Shown here in pieces: positions 24,921 to 33,289 of a stretch of DNA of 64,000 nucleotides; the stretch's first letter is position 1; every line of letters begins with the position of its first letter. The DNA comes from an uncultured Bacteroidales bacterium (lineage in GTDB: Bacteria; Bacteroidota; Bacteroidia; Bacteroidales; F082): positions 1 through 64,000 of the forward strand of contig CAMYYB010000001.1 in the NCBI GenBank assembly GCA_947303335.1. The letters run 5' to 3'. A program made the translations under genes and the position numbers. The notes under the pieces were generated by a model. That model saw only the letters and a list, made by a program, of their open reading frames with translations, made no database searches and was not told the origin of the DNA.

Positions 24921-26477
24921 ATGGTAAAATATCCGATTGGCATACAGACTTTTGAGAAAATCAGGAAAGAGAACTATCTTTATCTGGACAAAACAGCATT
25001 TGTCCATCAATTGGTGTGTAACGGAGGCTTCTATTTCTTAAGTCGTCCCCGCAGGTTTGGCAAAAGTTTGTTGCTTTCCACAATGGAGGCTTACTTCCGT
25101 GGCAAGAAAGGGTTGTTTGAAGGTTTAGCCATGGATAAGTTGGAAACAGATTGGACGGCTTACCCTGTGTTTCATATGGATTTCAATGCCCGCGACTATG
25201 TGGACATTCGTTCACTCATAGCCGAACTCAACAAGCACTTGGAGTATTGGGAAAAGGACTATGGCGACGAGTTCAAGGATAGGGAACCGGAAGAACGTCT
25301 CCAGCATGTGATTGACAAGGCAGTGGAGAAAACGGGAAAGCCTGTAGTCATCCTTGTGGATGAATACGACAAGCCTTTGCTTCAAGTGGCCGATAATCCT
25401 GAACTTCAGGAAAGCTATCGCCGAAAGCTGAAATCGTTCTATTCGGTGGTCAAGACGATGGATGCTAAGATTAGATTTGCTTTCTTCACGGGTGTGACCA
25501 AGTTCTCCAAAGTGAGCATCTTCAGTGATTTGAATAATCTGAAGGATATTTCCTTGAATCATGCTTATTCTGAGATTTGTGGCATCACGGAGAAGGAAAT
25601 CCGAGAACATCTTGATGAACAAGTGGGTCAGATGGCCGAGGCAAATAGCCTCACAAAAGAAGAGTGTTATGCCCAGTTGAAAGAGAATTATGATGGCTAC
25701 CATTTTAATGAGGAATCGGTAGGTGTTTACAATCCTTTCAGCCTATTGAATGCCCTTAGCGACCAAAGGTTCAAGGACTATTGGTTTGAGACGGGTACCC
25801 CCACTATCCTCGTGGAGACGTTGAAACGCTCTAATTATGAGTTGGAAAACTTGACTCGCGAGGAGGTTTCCAGCGACCTGCTCGGCAGTCTCGATTCAAT
25901 GACATCCAATCCGCTACCCTTGATGTATCAAAGCGGCTATCTCACCATTAAAGATTACGATCCGCATTTTATGACCTATAGGCTTGGATTTCCCAATGGT
26001 GAAGTGGAGCGGGGATTCACGAAGTATTTGTTTTATCATTATACACCTATCCGGCCTGAACATTCTGCCTCGTTCGTAAAGAGTTTTGTAACAGAAATCT
26101 GGAACGGACAGCCGGAGGCGTTTATGAAGCGATTGGAGACCTTGTTTGCCGACCAAGACTATCAGATTGCCGGTGATACCGAATTGTATTTCCATAATGC
26201 GGTTGCGGTCATTTTCAAGATGCTTGGTTTCTATGTGGAGGTGGAGCGGCACACTTCCGATGGACGCATGGACATGTTGGTGCAGACCAAAAACTACGTC
26301 TACATCATAGAGTTCAAGATAGACCAATCCGCAGAGATTGCGCTGGCTCAAATTGAAGAGAAGCAATATGCCAAACCGTTTGCCAAAGACAGCAGGAAGC
26401 TCTACAAGATAGGGGTCAATTTCTCGTCAAAAACGAGACGAATTGAAGAATGGAGCATCGGTTTAGAGAGAGCTTAA
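24921..26477 (+). CDS. AAA-ATPase_like / PD-(D/E)XK nuclease protein, copy 2
   Basis: 518 aa from the ATG at 24921 (MVKYPIGIQTFEKI). Same architecture as the protein at 8087: Walker A SRPRRFGKSLLLS, Walker B VVILVDEYDKP, and a C-terminal PD-(D/E)XK-like core (GRMDMLVQTKNY...YIIEFKI). The two copies are clearly related but differ throughout, so this is not a recent duplication. It has its own promoter and terminator and stands next to an IS scar. Confidence 0.9.
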   Translation: MVKYPIGIQTFEKIRKENYLYLDKTAFVHQLVCNGGFYFLSRPRRFGKSLLLSTMEAYFRGKKGLFEGLAMDKLETDWTAYPVFHMDFNARDYVDIRSLIAELNKHLEYWEKDYGDEFKDREPEERLQHVIDKAVEKTGKPVVILVDEYDKPLLQVADNPELQESYRRKLKSFYSVVKTMDAKIRFAFFTGVTKFSKVSIFSDLNNLKDISLNHAYSEICGITEKEIREHLDEQVGQMAEANSLTKEECYAQLKENYDGYHFNEESVGVYNPFSLLNALSDQRFKDYWFETGTPTILVETLKRSNYELENLTREEVSSDLLGSLDSMTSNPLPLMYQSGYLTIKDYDPHFMTYRLGFPNGEVERGFTKYLFYHYTPIRPEHSASFVKSFVTEIWNGQPEAFMKRLETLFADQDYQIAGDTELYFHNAVAVIFKMLGFYVEVERHTSDGRMDMLVQTKNYVYIIEFKIDQSAEIALAQIEEKQYAKPFAKDSRKLYKIGVNFSSKTRRIEEWSIGLERA

Positions 26478-26512
26478 TAGATTGCCAGCGGGAATGATTT
26501 CATACAAAATCT

Positions 26513-26553
26513 AGGGCCGCAAAGCCGTGGGGACGGCTTGCGGCCTAATTTTT
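26513..26553 (+). terminator. Terminator of AAA/PD-(D/E)XK gene 2
   Basis: A GC-rich stem (around 26513-26528 with 26533-26546, GGCCGCAA/TTGCGGCC) is followed by TAATTTTTG. Confidence 0.75.
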
Positions 26554-26608
26554 GAATGAAAAAAAGAGTTGCAGAAACAGAAAAGCCAGTCGTTTTGTGA
26601 AAAGTGTT

Positions 26609-26616
26609 TACTTTTG
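26609..26616 (+). promoter_or_regulatory. -7 box for the ADP-ribose cluster
   Basis: TACTTTTG, 72 bp before the DraG-like fragment and 121 bp before kptA. Confidence 0.5.
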
Positions 26617-26688
26617 CAAACCGAAAGTATAATAATGTGCTTGAAAGAGATGAAGGACAATTGGTAAGAGTTTCAATATTAGGGAAGT

Positions 26689-26751
26689 ATGAATACACTA
26701 CAAGACAGAATAAGAGGTTCGCTGGTTGGTGGTGCCTATGAAAATGCCTGA
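26689..26751 (+). pseudogene. N-terminal fragment of an ADP-ribosylglycohydrolase (DraG-like) gene
   Basis: From ATG 26689 the frame reads MNTLQDRIRGSLVGGAYENA and stops. The IRGSLVGGAxGDA-type start is characteristic of DraG/ADP-ribosylglycohydrolases. Only the first 20 codons remain; the break point falls inside the start region of kptA in another frame. Confidence 0.5.
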
Positions 26752-27265
26752 TCAATATATTATTCAACGAGGCAAGAAGCTGGCCTTTCTTCTTCGTCAT
26801 GATAGGAGTTATTCATTTGATGCCCACGGCTGGCGTGAAGTGAGTGACCTAATGAAAAATCATGGCTATACGATGGAAGAGCTTGAAGAAATTGTGGCAA
26901 CAAACAACAAGCAGCGTTACGAGTTTTCTGAAGATAAAAGTCGGATTAGGGCGCGACAAGGGCATAGTGTCCATGTGGATGTGGAGCTGGAGGAAAAGAT
27001 GCCGCCAGACACGCTCTATCATGGAACGGCAAAGGCATTCTTGGACTCTATCTTGGAGAAGGGCATAATAAAAGGCAACCGTTTATATGTCCACTTGTCA
27101 AGTACTAAGGAAACAGCCACAAATGTCGGGAAAAGACATGGTGAGCCCGTAGTTCTTGCAATAGATGCTAAAAAGATGGCAGAAGACGGTCATCGTTTCT
27201 TCCTTAGCAGGAACGGGGTTTGGCTGACAGATTATATAGATGTTAAGTATATAAGTTCCACGTGA
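26738..27265 (+). CDS. kptA: RNA 2'-phosphotransferase Tpt1/KptA
   Basis: 175 aa from ATG 26738; ATG 26744 and an upstream TTG at 26726 are alternatives. KptA removes an RNA 2'-phosphate and transfers it to NAD+, giving ADP-ribose 1'',2''-cyclic phosphate and nicotinamide. Family motifs are visible: SKxLxxxLRH-type start (GKKLAFLLRHD), HGWREVSDL, RIRARQGHSV, LYHGT, VHLSSTKETA, and FFLSRNGVWLTD at the end. The next genes encode macro-like and PARG-like proteins that could handle its ADP-ribose product. The true role of bacterial KptA is not settled. Confidence 0.92.
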   Translation: MKMPDQYIIQRGKKLAFLLRHDRSYSFDAHGWREVSDLMKNHGYTMEELEEIVATNNKQRYEFSEDKSRIRARQGHSVHVDVELEEKMPPDTLYHGTAKAFLDSILEKGIIKGNRLYVHLSSTKETATNVGKRHGEPVVLAIDAKKMAEDGHRFFLSRNGVWLTDYIDVKYISST

Positions 27266-27319
27266 AATAACAGAAAGCAATAGATAAGGATTTTGAGTAA
27301 TAACCTAACAAAGGTATTT

Positions 27320-28681
27320 ATGTACAATAGAGAATATACACCTGAAAGAATAATAGAGCTGAAGCCGAATGAGATATTTGTGTTCGGCAGCAATCTGGCC
27401 GGCTCACATGGTGGCGGAGCGGCTCAATTGGCATACAAACGCTTTGGTGCGGTATGGGGACAGGGAGTAGGCTTGCAAGGCCAGAGTTACGCCATTCCCA
27501 CCATGCATGGGGGAGTGGATGCCATTCGGCCTTATGTGGACGAGTTTGTTGAGTTTGCATTTATACATTATGAATATAAGTTCCTGGTTACACCTATAGG
27601 TTGTGGGATTGCAGGATTTACTGCGGAAGAGATCGCCCCCTTGTTTGAGGATGCTATTGATTTGCCCAATTTGATACTTCCTAAAAGCTTTGTGGAAGTG
27701 ATACAGCATAAGCCAAGTGTTGAGGTGAATCCCGAAATTACTTGGGACTCGGAGAAAGACTTCCTCGTCAATTACAGGCGGTTCATGGAACAAGTAGAGT
27801 TTGGAGACTCGGATGCCTATTACAAGGTTAAGGTACTCCGAGCAAAAGAGTTCCGTAATACGGTGGAAATCGTCAACCAAGGGTGTTATGTGACGGAGAC
27901 AGGTGAAACGTATGCTTTTCCTGACGATGCGGAAATGATGCGCAGGACAGTGCTCTATGAGCAAGAGATTCAATTGCCTGATACAACACAAAGCTTTAGG
28001 CAAACCATTGTTGACGTGCAGAACATCGATTGCCTATATGCTGGAGTGCGGTTGAAGGAGCAAGGCTATAATCCTGCTGTACTGAATATGGCCAGTAGGC
28101 GTAATCCTGGTGGCGGTGTTACAACAGGTGCCGGTGCGCAGGAAGAGACGCTGTTCCGCAGGACGAACCTGTTCCGCTCTCTCTACCAGTTTGCTCCATA
28201 CTCAGAGCAGTATGGCATTAAGTGCTCGCATCACCAGTATCCGCTTGACAGGAACTATGGAGGAGTATATACGCCTGATGCCATTTATTTCAGGGAAAGT
28301 GAACAGAAAGGTTATTCCTTGCTGGATAATCCTGTCAGTCTCTCGTTTATCACTGTGGCAGGTATGAACAGGCCGGATTTGACGGCAGACGGTATGATAG
28401 CAGATCATCATGTGGAGCCTATCAAGAACAAGATGCGTACTATCTTCCGTATGGGATTGGTTCATGGTCATGACTCCTTGGTGCTTGGTGCTTTGGGTTG
28501 CGGAGCTTTCCGTAATCCTCCTCGCCACGTTGCTCGTCTTTTCCATGAGGTGATGGATGAGCCAGAGTTCAAGAACAAATACCGTCGCATCGTGTTCTCT
28601 ATATTAGATGACCACAATGCCCACCAAAAGCACAACCCAGAAGGGAACTTCAAGCCGTTTGTTGAAGAATTCGGGTGCTGA
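27320..28681 (+). CDS. Macro-like domain fused to PARG-like (TIGR02452) domain
   Basis: 453 aa from ATG 27320, chosen because the related protein at 30561 starts the same way (MxNREYTPERI). Residues 1-130 match the single-domain protein at 30561 and look macro-like (NEIFVFGSNLAGSHGGGAA, LVTPIGCGIAGF). Residues 230-453 are a microbial PARG-like domain: LNMASRRNPGGGVTTGAGAQ-EE carries the GGG-X6-8-QEE signature of poly(ADP-ribose) glycohydrolases, and VLGALGCGAFRNPP is typical of TIGR02452. Expected activity is binding and hydrolysis of ADP-ribose derivatives. It lies 54 bp behind kptA, probably in one transcript. Confidence 0.85.
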   Translation: MYNREYTPERIIELKPNEIFVFGSNLAGSHGGGAAQLAYKRFGAVWGQGVGLQGQSYAIPTMHGGVDAIRPYVDEFVEFAFIHYEYKFLVTPIGCGIAGFTAEEIAPLFEDAIDLPNLILPKSFVEVIQHKPSVEVNPEITWDSEKDFLVNYRRFMEQVEFGDSDAYYKVKVLRAKEFRNTVEIVNQGCYVTETGETYAFPDDAEMMRRTVLYEQEIQLPDTTQSFRQTIVDVQNIDCLYAGVRLKEQGYNPAVLNMASRRNPGGGVTTGAGAQEETLFRRTNLFRSLYQFAPYSEQYGIKCSHHQYPLDRNYGGVYTPDAIYFRESEQKGYSLLDNPVSLSFITVAGMNRPDLTADGMIADHHVEPIKNKMRTIFRMGLVHGHDSLVLGALGCGAFRNPPRHVARLFHEVMDEPEFKNKYRRIVFSILDDHNAHQKHNPEGNFKPFVEEFGC

Positions 28682-28752
28682 TTAATTATAAGTAGATGGG
28701 CATAATTAGTTTACATAATAGACGTGAGACTCGAGACTGCGAGACGACAATC

Positions 28753-28771
28753 CCCTGAGCTTGTCGAAGGG
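28753..28771. repeat. CCCTGAGCTTGTCGAAGGG element
   Basis: A short imperfect palindrome (CCCTGAGCTTGTCGAAGGG). This word is widespread in intergenic DNA of many bacteria. The rest of 28682-28864 holds no gene that I can support. Confidence 0.6.
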
Positions 28772-28864
28772 TGTCCCGTGTCCCGAAGTCCCGCATCCCG
28801 TTTCAAAACAATATGCAGTTTAATTTTGAATAGTTACTTATCATAATAATTACATTTTATTGGG

Positions 28865-28925
28865 GATTTGTTTAACTGAAACCTGCTGAAACGCATTTTA
28901 AAATTCTTATTTCAGCAGTTTTCAA
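28865..28925 (+). repeat. 61-bp direct repeat flanking ATPase gene, upstream copy
   Basis: It starts with GATTTGTTTAACTGA, which is the coding end (DLFN, stop) of the ATPase gene itself, and carries a CTGCTGAAA/TTTCAGCAG hairpin. The downstream copy is 30404-30464. This copy is therefore the 3' relic of another gene copy. Confidence 0.85.
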
Positions 28926-28956
28926 TATTGAAAGTTGCTGAAACAGGATTTTTGTT

Positions 28957-28964
28957 TACCTTTG
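28957..28964 (+). promoter_or_regulatory. Promoter of ATPase_2 gene 1
   Basis: TACCTTTG with a TTG at 28935-28937, 19 bp upstream, fits the -33/-7 Bacteroidota spacing. The ATG is at 28979. Confidence 0.65.
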
Positions 28965-28978
28965 CAGCAGATTTCAAA

Positions 28979-30418
28979 ATGCAAAAGATGATGGAAACCA
29001 AGGGTAAATTGATAGGTAGGGAACTGGAACGCAAGCAGTTGGAGGAATATATTGAATCCGATAGGTCTGAGTTTATTGCCGTTTATGGTCGGAGGAGGGT
29101 GGGAAAGACCTTCCTTATTCGGCAGGTGGTCGGCAACAAGGCCTGTTTTTCCCTCACGGGCATGGAGAACGCCGACATGAAAGACCAACTCGCCAACTTC
29201 TTCTTTACCCTGCGAAGGGTGTTCCCCAAAGCGACACAGCCCACCTCGTGGATCGAGGCCTTTGATGGATTGGAAACCTATTTGGAGCATCGGCCCAAAG
29301 GGAAGAAGATTATCGTCATTGACGAACTTCCGTGGTTGGATACCGTCCGATCCAAGTTCATCGCCGCATTGGAATGGTTTTGGAACGGCTGGGCCTCGGC
29401 TCGCGACGACATCAAACTCATCGTTTGTGGCTCGGCCACCTCGTGGATGATTGACAACATCATCAACAACCGTGGCGGCCTCCACAACCGTAAGACGCAC
29501 CAAATTTATGTGGCTCCATTTACGCTCAACGAGAGCCAACGTTATTTCAAGGCTTTCGGCTTCGGCTACCGCCAGAAGGAAATCGCCGAGTGCCACATGG
29601 TGATGGGCGGCGTGGCTTACTACTACTCGCTGATGCTCCCAGAAGAGAGCGTGGCTCAAAATATCGACAGACTGTTTTTCGCGGCCAACGGCGAGTTGCA
29701 AAACGAGTTCGAGAACCTCTACCGCTCCCTTTTCAAGAGGGCTGGCGACCACATCACCATCGTTTCGGCCATGGCCACAAAAGCCAAAGGCCTGACCCGA
29801 AAGGAAGTGCTTGAACTGACCCAACTGAACAACAACCTGAAATTCACCAAGACCTTGGAAGAGTTGGAGAAATGCGGCTTCATCCGCAGCTATGTCCCGT
29901 TTGGCAAGGCGAAACGCGATGCGCTTTTCCAATTGACCGATGCCTTCACGCTGTTCCATTTCCACTTTGCCAACGAGAACAAGTACCAAGATGAAGCCTT
30001 CTGGACTCATTCGCTCAACAGTCCGCGTTATAGGGCTTGGAGCGGTTATGCCTTCGAAATGCTTTGCCTGAACCACATTGCCCAAATCAAGCAGGCATTG
30101 GGGATTTCGGGCATCCAAAGCCGCGCCTGTTGCTGGGTGGGGAAAAACGACACGACGGGCAAGGGAGCGCAAATAGACCTCATCATCGACCGCGCCGACC
30201 AGACGGTCAATATCTGTGAGATGAAGTTCTCGCGCTCGCCTTACGAAATCACCAAGTCAGACGACGAGGATTTCGACAACAAATTAGCCGCTTTCCTCCA
30301 GCAAACCAAGACCACAAAATCGCTGATGTTGACGCTTGTGACGAGTTTCGGAATTGTCAAAAATAAATATAGTGGACATATTCAGAATCAGGTTGTTATG
30401 GGAGATTTGTTTAACTGA
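28979..30418 (+). CDS. ATPase_2 / DUF234 family protein, copy 1
   Basis: 479 aa from ATG 28979; the longer open frame crosses the promoter. The N-terminal P-loop NTPase of the archaeal-ATPase type has Walker A in AVYGRRRVGKTFLIRQ and Walker B in KIIVIDELPWLD. A winged-helix middle part follows. The DUF234 C-terminus has a nuclease-like core (GAQIDLIIDRADQ, VNICEMKFS). The role is unknown; the family is multiplied in Bacteroidales genomes, here again at 42388. The gene is bracketed by 61-bp direct repeats that include its own 3' end, suggesting collapse of a tandem array or gain by recombination. Confidence 0.9.
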   Translation: MQKMMETKGKLIGRELERKQLEEYIESDRSEFIAVYGRRRVGKTFLIRQVVGNKACFSLTGMENADMKDQLANFFFTLRRVFPKATQPTSWIEAFDGLETYLEHRPKGKKIIVIDELPWLDTVRSKFIAALEWFWNGWASARDDIKLIVCGSATSWMIDNIINNRGGLHNRKTHQIYVAPFTLNESQRYFKAFGFGYRQKEIAECHMVMGGVAYYYSLMLPEESVAQNIDRLFFAANGELQNEFENLYRSLFKRAGDHITIVSAMATKAKGLTRKEVLELTQLNNNLKFTKTLEELEKCGFIRSYVPFGKAKRDALFQLTDAFTLFHFHFANENKYQDEAFWTHSLNSPRYRAWSGYAFEMLCLNHIAQIKQALGISGIQSRACCWVGKNDTTGKGAQIDLIIDRADQTVNICEMKFSRSPYEITKSDDEDFDNKLAAFLQQTKTTKSLMLTLVTSFGIVKNKYSGHIQNQVVMGDLFN

Positions 30419-30476
30419 AACCTGCTGAAACGCAATTTGAAAATCCTGTTTCAGTAGTTTTCAAATTTCAAAATGC
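30404..30476 (+). repeat. 61-bp direct repeat, downstream copy, plus gene-start relic
   Basis: 30404-30464 matches 28865-28925 with few changes. It is followed directly by ATTTCAAAATGCAAA, which matches the ATPase gene start at 28971, with the promoter segment missing. Confidence 0.8.
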
Positions 30477-30560
30477 AAATGAAATCCAAGTCAAAAAAGC
30501 CAGAAAACATGGCACATGATTTGTATAGTTGTGAAATAACAAAAATGTAATAATGATACT

Positions 30561-31007
30561 ATGAACAACAGAGAATTTACACCCGAGAGAATCTCGGAAC
30601 TAAAGCCGAATGAAATCTTCGTTTTCGGCAGTAATTTGGCTGGTGCCCATGGAGGCGGGGCAGCTTGGATAGCTTACCAGCGCTTTGGAGCCATCATGGG
30701 ACAAGGCGTTGGACTACAGGGGCAAAGCTATGCCATTCCAACCATGCAGGGTGGGGTGGAGACCATCAAGCCTTATGTGGATGAGTTTATCAGTTTTGCT
30801 AAAAAGCATCCGGAGCTGAAGTTCCTTGTCACGAAGATTGGTTGCGGCATTGCAGGCTTCCGGATAGAGGAGATTGCACCACTATTCTATCATGCCATTG
30901 ATTGCGAGAATATCGTTCTACCCAAGGAGTTTGATGACATTGTGCAGGATATTCACAACCGTTTCATTGAATCGTTCGACAAGGACGCTGACCGTACATC
31001 ATGGTGA
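30561..31007 (+). CDS. Macro-like domain protein
   Basis: 148 aa. It is close to the N-terminal domain of the protein at 27320 (NREFTPERISELKPNEIF, FGSNLAGAHGGGAAWIAY, GQGVGLQGQSYAIPTM, IGCGIAGF). The glycine-rich segments resemble macro-domain ADP-ribose-binding loops. It is probably an ADP-ribose or Appr>p binding protein working with KptA and the PARG-like enzyme (inference). The reading frame ends at TGA overlapping the ATG of a broken frame (ATGGTGA at 31001). Confidence 0.75.
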   Translation: MNNREFTPERISELKPNEIFVFGSNLAGAHGGGAAWIAYQRFGAIMGQGVGLQGQSYAIPTMQGGVETIKPYVDEFISFAKKHPELKFLVTKIGCGIAGFRIEEIAPLFYHAIDCENIVLPKEFDDIVQDIHNRFIESFDKDADRTSW

Positions 31008-31138
31008 CAGAACAATCTCATACACTGGACATTCGTTCGAATGGAGAATATCCTTCGAACGTGTTGAGCAACCTTTGTAGCAATGGGTTCCGTTTCGATG
31101 GAGTGGTTTGCGGTAGCGTTTTTGGAAGTAATTATTGA
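31001..31138 (+). pseudogene. N-terminal fragment of a NADAR-like gene
   Basis: From ATG 31001 the frame reads LDIRSNGEYPSNVLSNLCSN, then GFRFDGVVCGS, before losing similarity and stopping at 31136. The LSNFxPxxFxxDGxxxxSxEG pattern resembles NADAR/YbiA-type ADP-ribosyl-handling proteins. The gene is cut after about 40 codons. It overlaps the end of the macro-like gene. Confidence 0.45.
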
Positions 31139-31154
31139 TCAATAGTTTGTAAAG

Positions 31155-31865
31155 ATGAATGCCCCAATCATCATCATCCCCGATGTCCACGGCAGAGAGT
31201 TCTGGCGTTGGGCTGTGGCTCACCGGAAAGACGAAGAGTCGGTCGTCTTCTTGGGTGACTATCTCGACCCGTATGAGGATGAGTGGATCTATTGGAGCGA
31301 TGCCTATAAGGGGTTGCTTGATATTATTGAACTGAAGCATCAGCATCCTGATAAAGTGGTGCTGCTCTTGGGCAACCACGACCTGCATTATCTTTTCCCT
31401 GTGATTCATGGAAGCCGCTATAATGAGTATCAGGCCGAGAAGATTCGCAAGACCTTCATGGACAATATGGATTGCTTTCAGATGGCCTCAGAGTGCGAGA
31501 TAGGTGGCCAACGTTATCTCTTTACCCACGCTGGGGTCAATAAGGTTTGGGCCGAGAAGCATACTGACTTGTTTGGTTCAGCGGAAAATATAACCGCTGA
31601 AACATTCAATCGCTTGATGTTTTCAGATGAGTTTGTGGAGGCTTTGGGTGACATATCGAAGTTGCGTTGGGGAAGAGACCGTGCAGGCAGCATGGTCTGG
31701 GCTGATGTGGAAGAATTCGAATGGAGCGAAGCGAGGATTTCAGGAGTAATACAGGTGTTTGGCCATACCTTGCAGGATAACGGCCCAAGAATAATTGACA
31801 ATTCGATGTATTGTCTGGATTGTCGGAAAAGCTTTGTACTCAACGCATCGGGAGAGATAGATTAG
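31155..31865 (+). CDS. Calcineurin-like metallophosphoesterase
   Basis: 236 aa. The metal-binding motifs of the calcineurin-like family are all visible: IPDVHGREF (DxH), GDYLDPY (GDxxD), LLGNHDLHYLF (GNHD), FTHAGVNK and FGHTL. The substrate is unknown. Its position after macro-like and KptA genes suggests a cyclic phosphodiester or nucleotide substrate, for example hydrolysis linked to ADP-ribose cyclic phosphate (inference). Confidence 0.9.
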   Translation: MNAPIIIIPDVHGREFWRWAVAHRKDEESVVFLGDYLDPYEDEWIYWSDAYKGLLDIIELKHQHPDKVVLLLGNHDLHYLFPVIHGSRYNEYQAEKIRKTFMDNMDCFQMASECEIGGQRYLFTHAGVNKVWAEKHTDLFGSAENITAETFNRLMFSDEFVEALGDISKLRWGRDRAGSMVWADVEEFEWSEARISGVIQVFGHTLQDNGPRIIDNSMYCLDCRKSFVLNASGEID

Positions 31866-31880
31866 TTCAACTATTTTGTT

Positions 31881-31888
31881 TACTTTTG
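31881..31888 (+). promoter_or_regulatory. -7 box for DUF1232 gene
   Basis: TACTTTTG, 34 bp upstream of the ATG at 31923. Confidence 0.55.
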
Positions 31889-31922
31889 CCGCCGCGAAAC
31901 CATAATAACAAAAGGAGGAATT

Positions 31923-32279
31923 ATGAACACTAATTTCAATGCATCCCAGCTGTGGGACACCATCAAAGAGTACGCTAAGAAAGTCGGTAGGGTGGGGGCA
32001 AGACCCGTACTGCTGCTGTATTATGTGATGACGGATGAGGCTACGCCGCGTTCGGTGAAACTTACCGTGGGAGCGGCTTTGGCTTACCTCGTGTTGCCTG
32101 TCAACCTGATTTCTGCCAAAAGGCACCCCTTGACTGGATGGGTTGATGAGGCGGCAGCCATCGTCTTAGTGTACGAAAAAGTCAAGAAAAACATCACGCC
32201 AGAGATGGAACGTAAAGCCGATGAAACCCTCGACAAATGGTTTCCCGGAAATACACCGTTTGAAGTAATGAATGATTAA
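31923..32279 (+). CDS. DUF1232 (YkvA-like) membrane-associated protein
   Basis: 118 aa. The DUF1232 core is recognised from LLYYVMTDEATPRSVKL followed by the hydrophobic AALAYLVLPVNLI and WVDEAAAIVLVYEKV. Members are small membrane-associated proteins of unknown function. It has its own promoter, a GGAGG ribosome site (AAAGGAGGAATTATG), and a convergent terminator. Confidence 0.88.
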   Translation: MNTNFNASQLWDTIKEYAKKVGRVGARPVLLLYYVMTDEATPRSVKLTVGAALAYLVLPVNLISAKRHPLTGWVDEAAAIVLVYEKVKKNITPEMERKADETLDKWFPGNTPFEVMND

Positions 32280-32281
32280 AC

Positions 32282-32318
32282 TATTGCGTCCACTTTTGCG
32301 AAAAAAGTGGACGCAATA
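32282..32318. terminator. Convergent bidirectional terminator
   Basis: A 16-bp perfect stem (32282-32297 with 32303-32318) has T-run and A-run ends usable on both strands. It separates the DUF1232 gene from the ROK gene. Confidence 0.9.
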
Positions 32319-32323
32319 AATAA

Positions 32324-33271
32324 TTATGCCTTGGTTAACGCAGCGGCACCAAGGATGGCGGCATCGTTGTCGGGAAGTTCGGAAACGCGAACCTCAACGC
32401 TGCCCTTGAAGATGAAGCACAGATGCTCCTCAAATGACTTGCGTGCGGGGTTGAGCAACACGTCACCGGCCTTCACGGGACCACCGAACAGGAAAATGGC
32501 TTCGGGACCGCTGAAAGTCACGGCATTGGCCATAGCGATTCCTAAGAGATACCCCGTCTTTTCGAACACTTCAATAGCCAAAGGGTCGCCATATTTGGCC
32601 GCATCGCCCACCATCTTGCTGGTGAGTTCGTCAGGGTTGACTTTCGAAAGGGCACCAGAGTAAGTGGGTGATTTCTCTATCATCTCCAAGGCCGTGCGAC
32701 GTATGCCAGTTGCGGAGCAATAAGTCTCAAGGCAGCCCTTGTTGCCACAACCGCATGGACGTCCTTCAGGTATCAGGATAGCATGACCCAGCTCGCCTGC
32801 ACCGCCTGTCTTTCCTAACACCAATTTACCGTCAACCACTACACCACTACCTACACCGGTTCCAAGGGTGAACATGATGAAATGTTTCATGCCCCTTGCG
32901 CCGCCATAAATCAGCTCACCATAGGCTGCCGCGTTGGCGTCGTTGGAGACCACTACCGGCACATTGATATGTCCCTGGAAGAGTTCCTTTAGGTTGACGA
33001 TGCCCTTGAAATTAAGGTTGGAGGCGTTTTCGATGCAGCCCGTATAGTAGTTGCCCACAGGTGCTGCAATGCCGATGCCGTCAATTGCGTCAATCTTGTT
33101 CTCCTGCATCAGTAGCTTGATTTGGTCGTAGATGTCCGAAACGTAAATGTCGGCATCATAGTACTTGTTGGTGGGGAGGTTTTTCTTGGCGATACAAACG
33201 CCGTCGTCGCGCACCAGTCCAATGTCGGTATTGGTGCCGCCTATGTCGATACCTATGGAATATGTGTTCAT
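32324..33271 (-). CDS. ROK-family sugar kinase (glucokinase-like)
   Basis: 315 aa. The N-terminal phosphate loop IGIDIGGTNTDIGLV and the ROK zinc signature GHAILIPEGRPCGCGNKGCL-E are intact, and the catalytic Asp is in VSNDANAAAYGE. ROK kinases phosphorylate glucose, N-acetylglucosamine or related hexoses; glucokinase is most likely but not proven. It is the last gene of the minus-strand operon from 37259, 18 bp behind pheS. Confidence 0.92.
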   Translation of the reverse strand: MNTYSIGIDIGGTNTDIGLVRDDGVCIAKKNLPTNKYYDADIYVSDIYDQIKLLMQENKIDAIDGIGIAAPVGNYYTGCIENASNLNFKGIVNLKELFQGHINVPVVVSNDANAAAYGELIYGGARGMKHFIMFTLGTGVGSGVVVDGKLVLGKTGGAGELGHAILIPEGRPCGCGNKGCLETYCSATGIRRTALEMIEKSPTYSGALSKVNPDELTSKMVGDAAKYGDPLAIEVFEKTGYLLGIAMANAVTFSGPEAIFLFGGPVKAGDVLLNPARKSFEEHLCFIFKGSVEVRVSELPDNDAAILGAAALTKA

Positions 33272-33289
33272 GATGTTGAAATATAAGGG

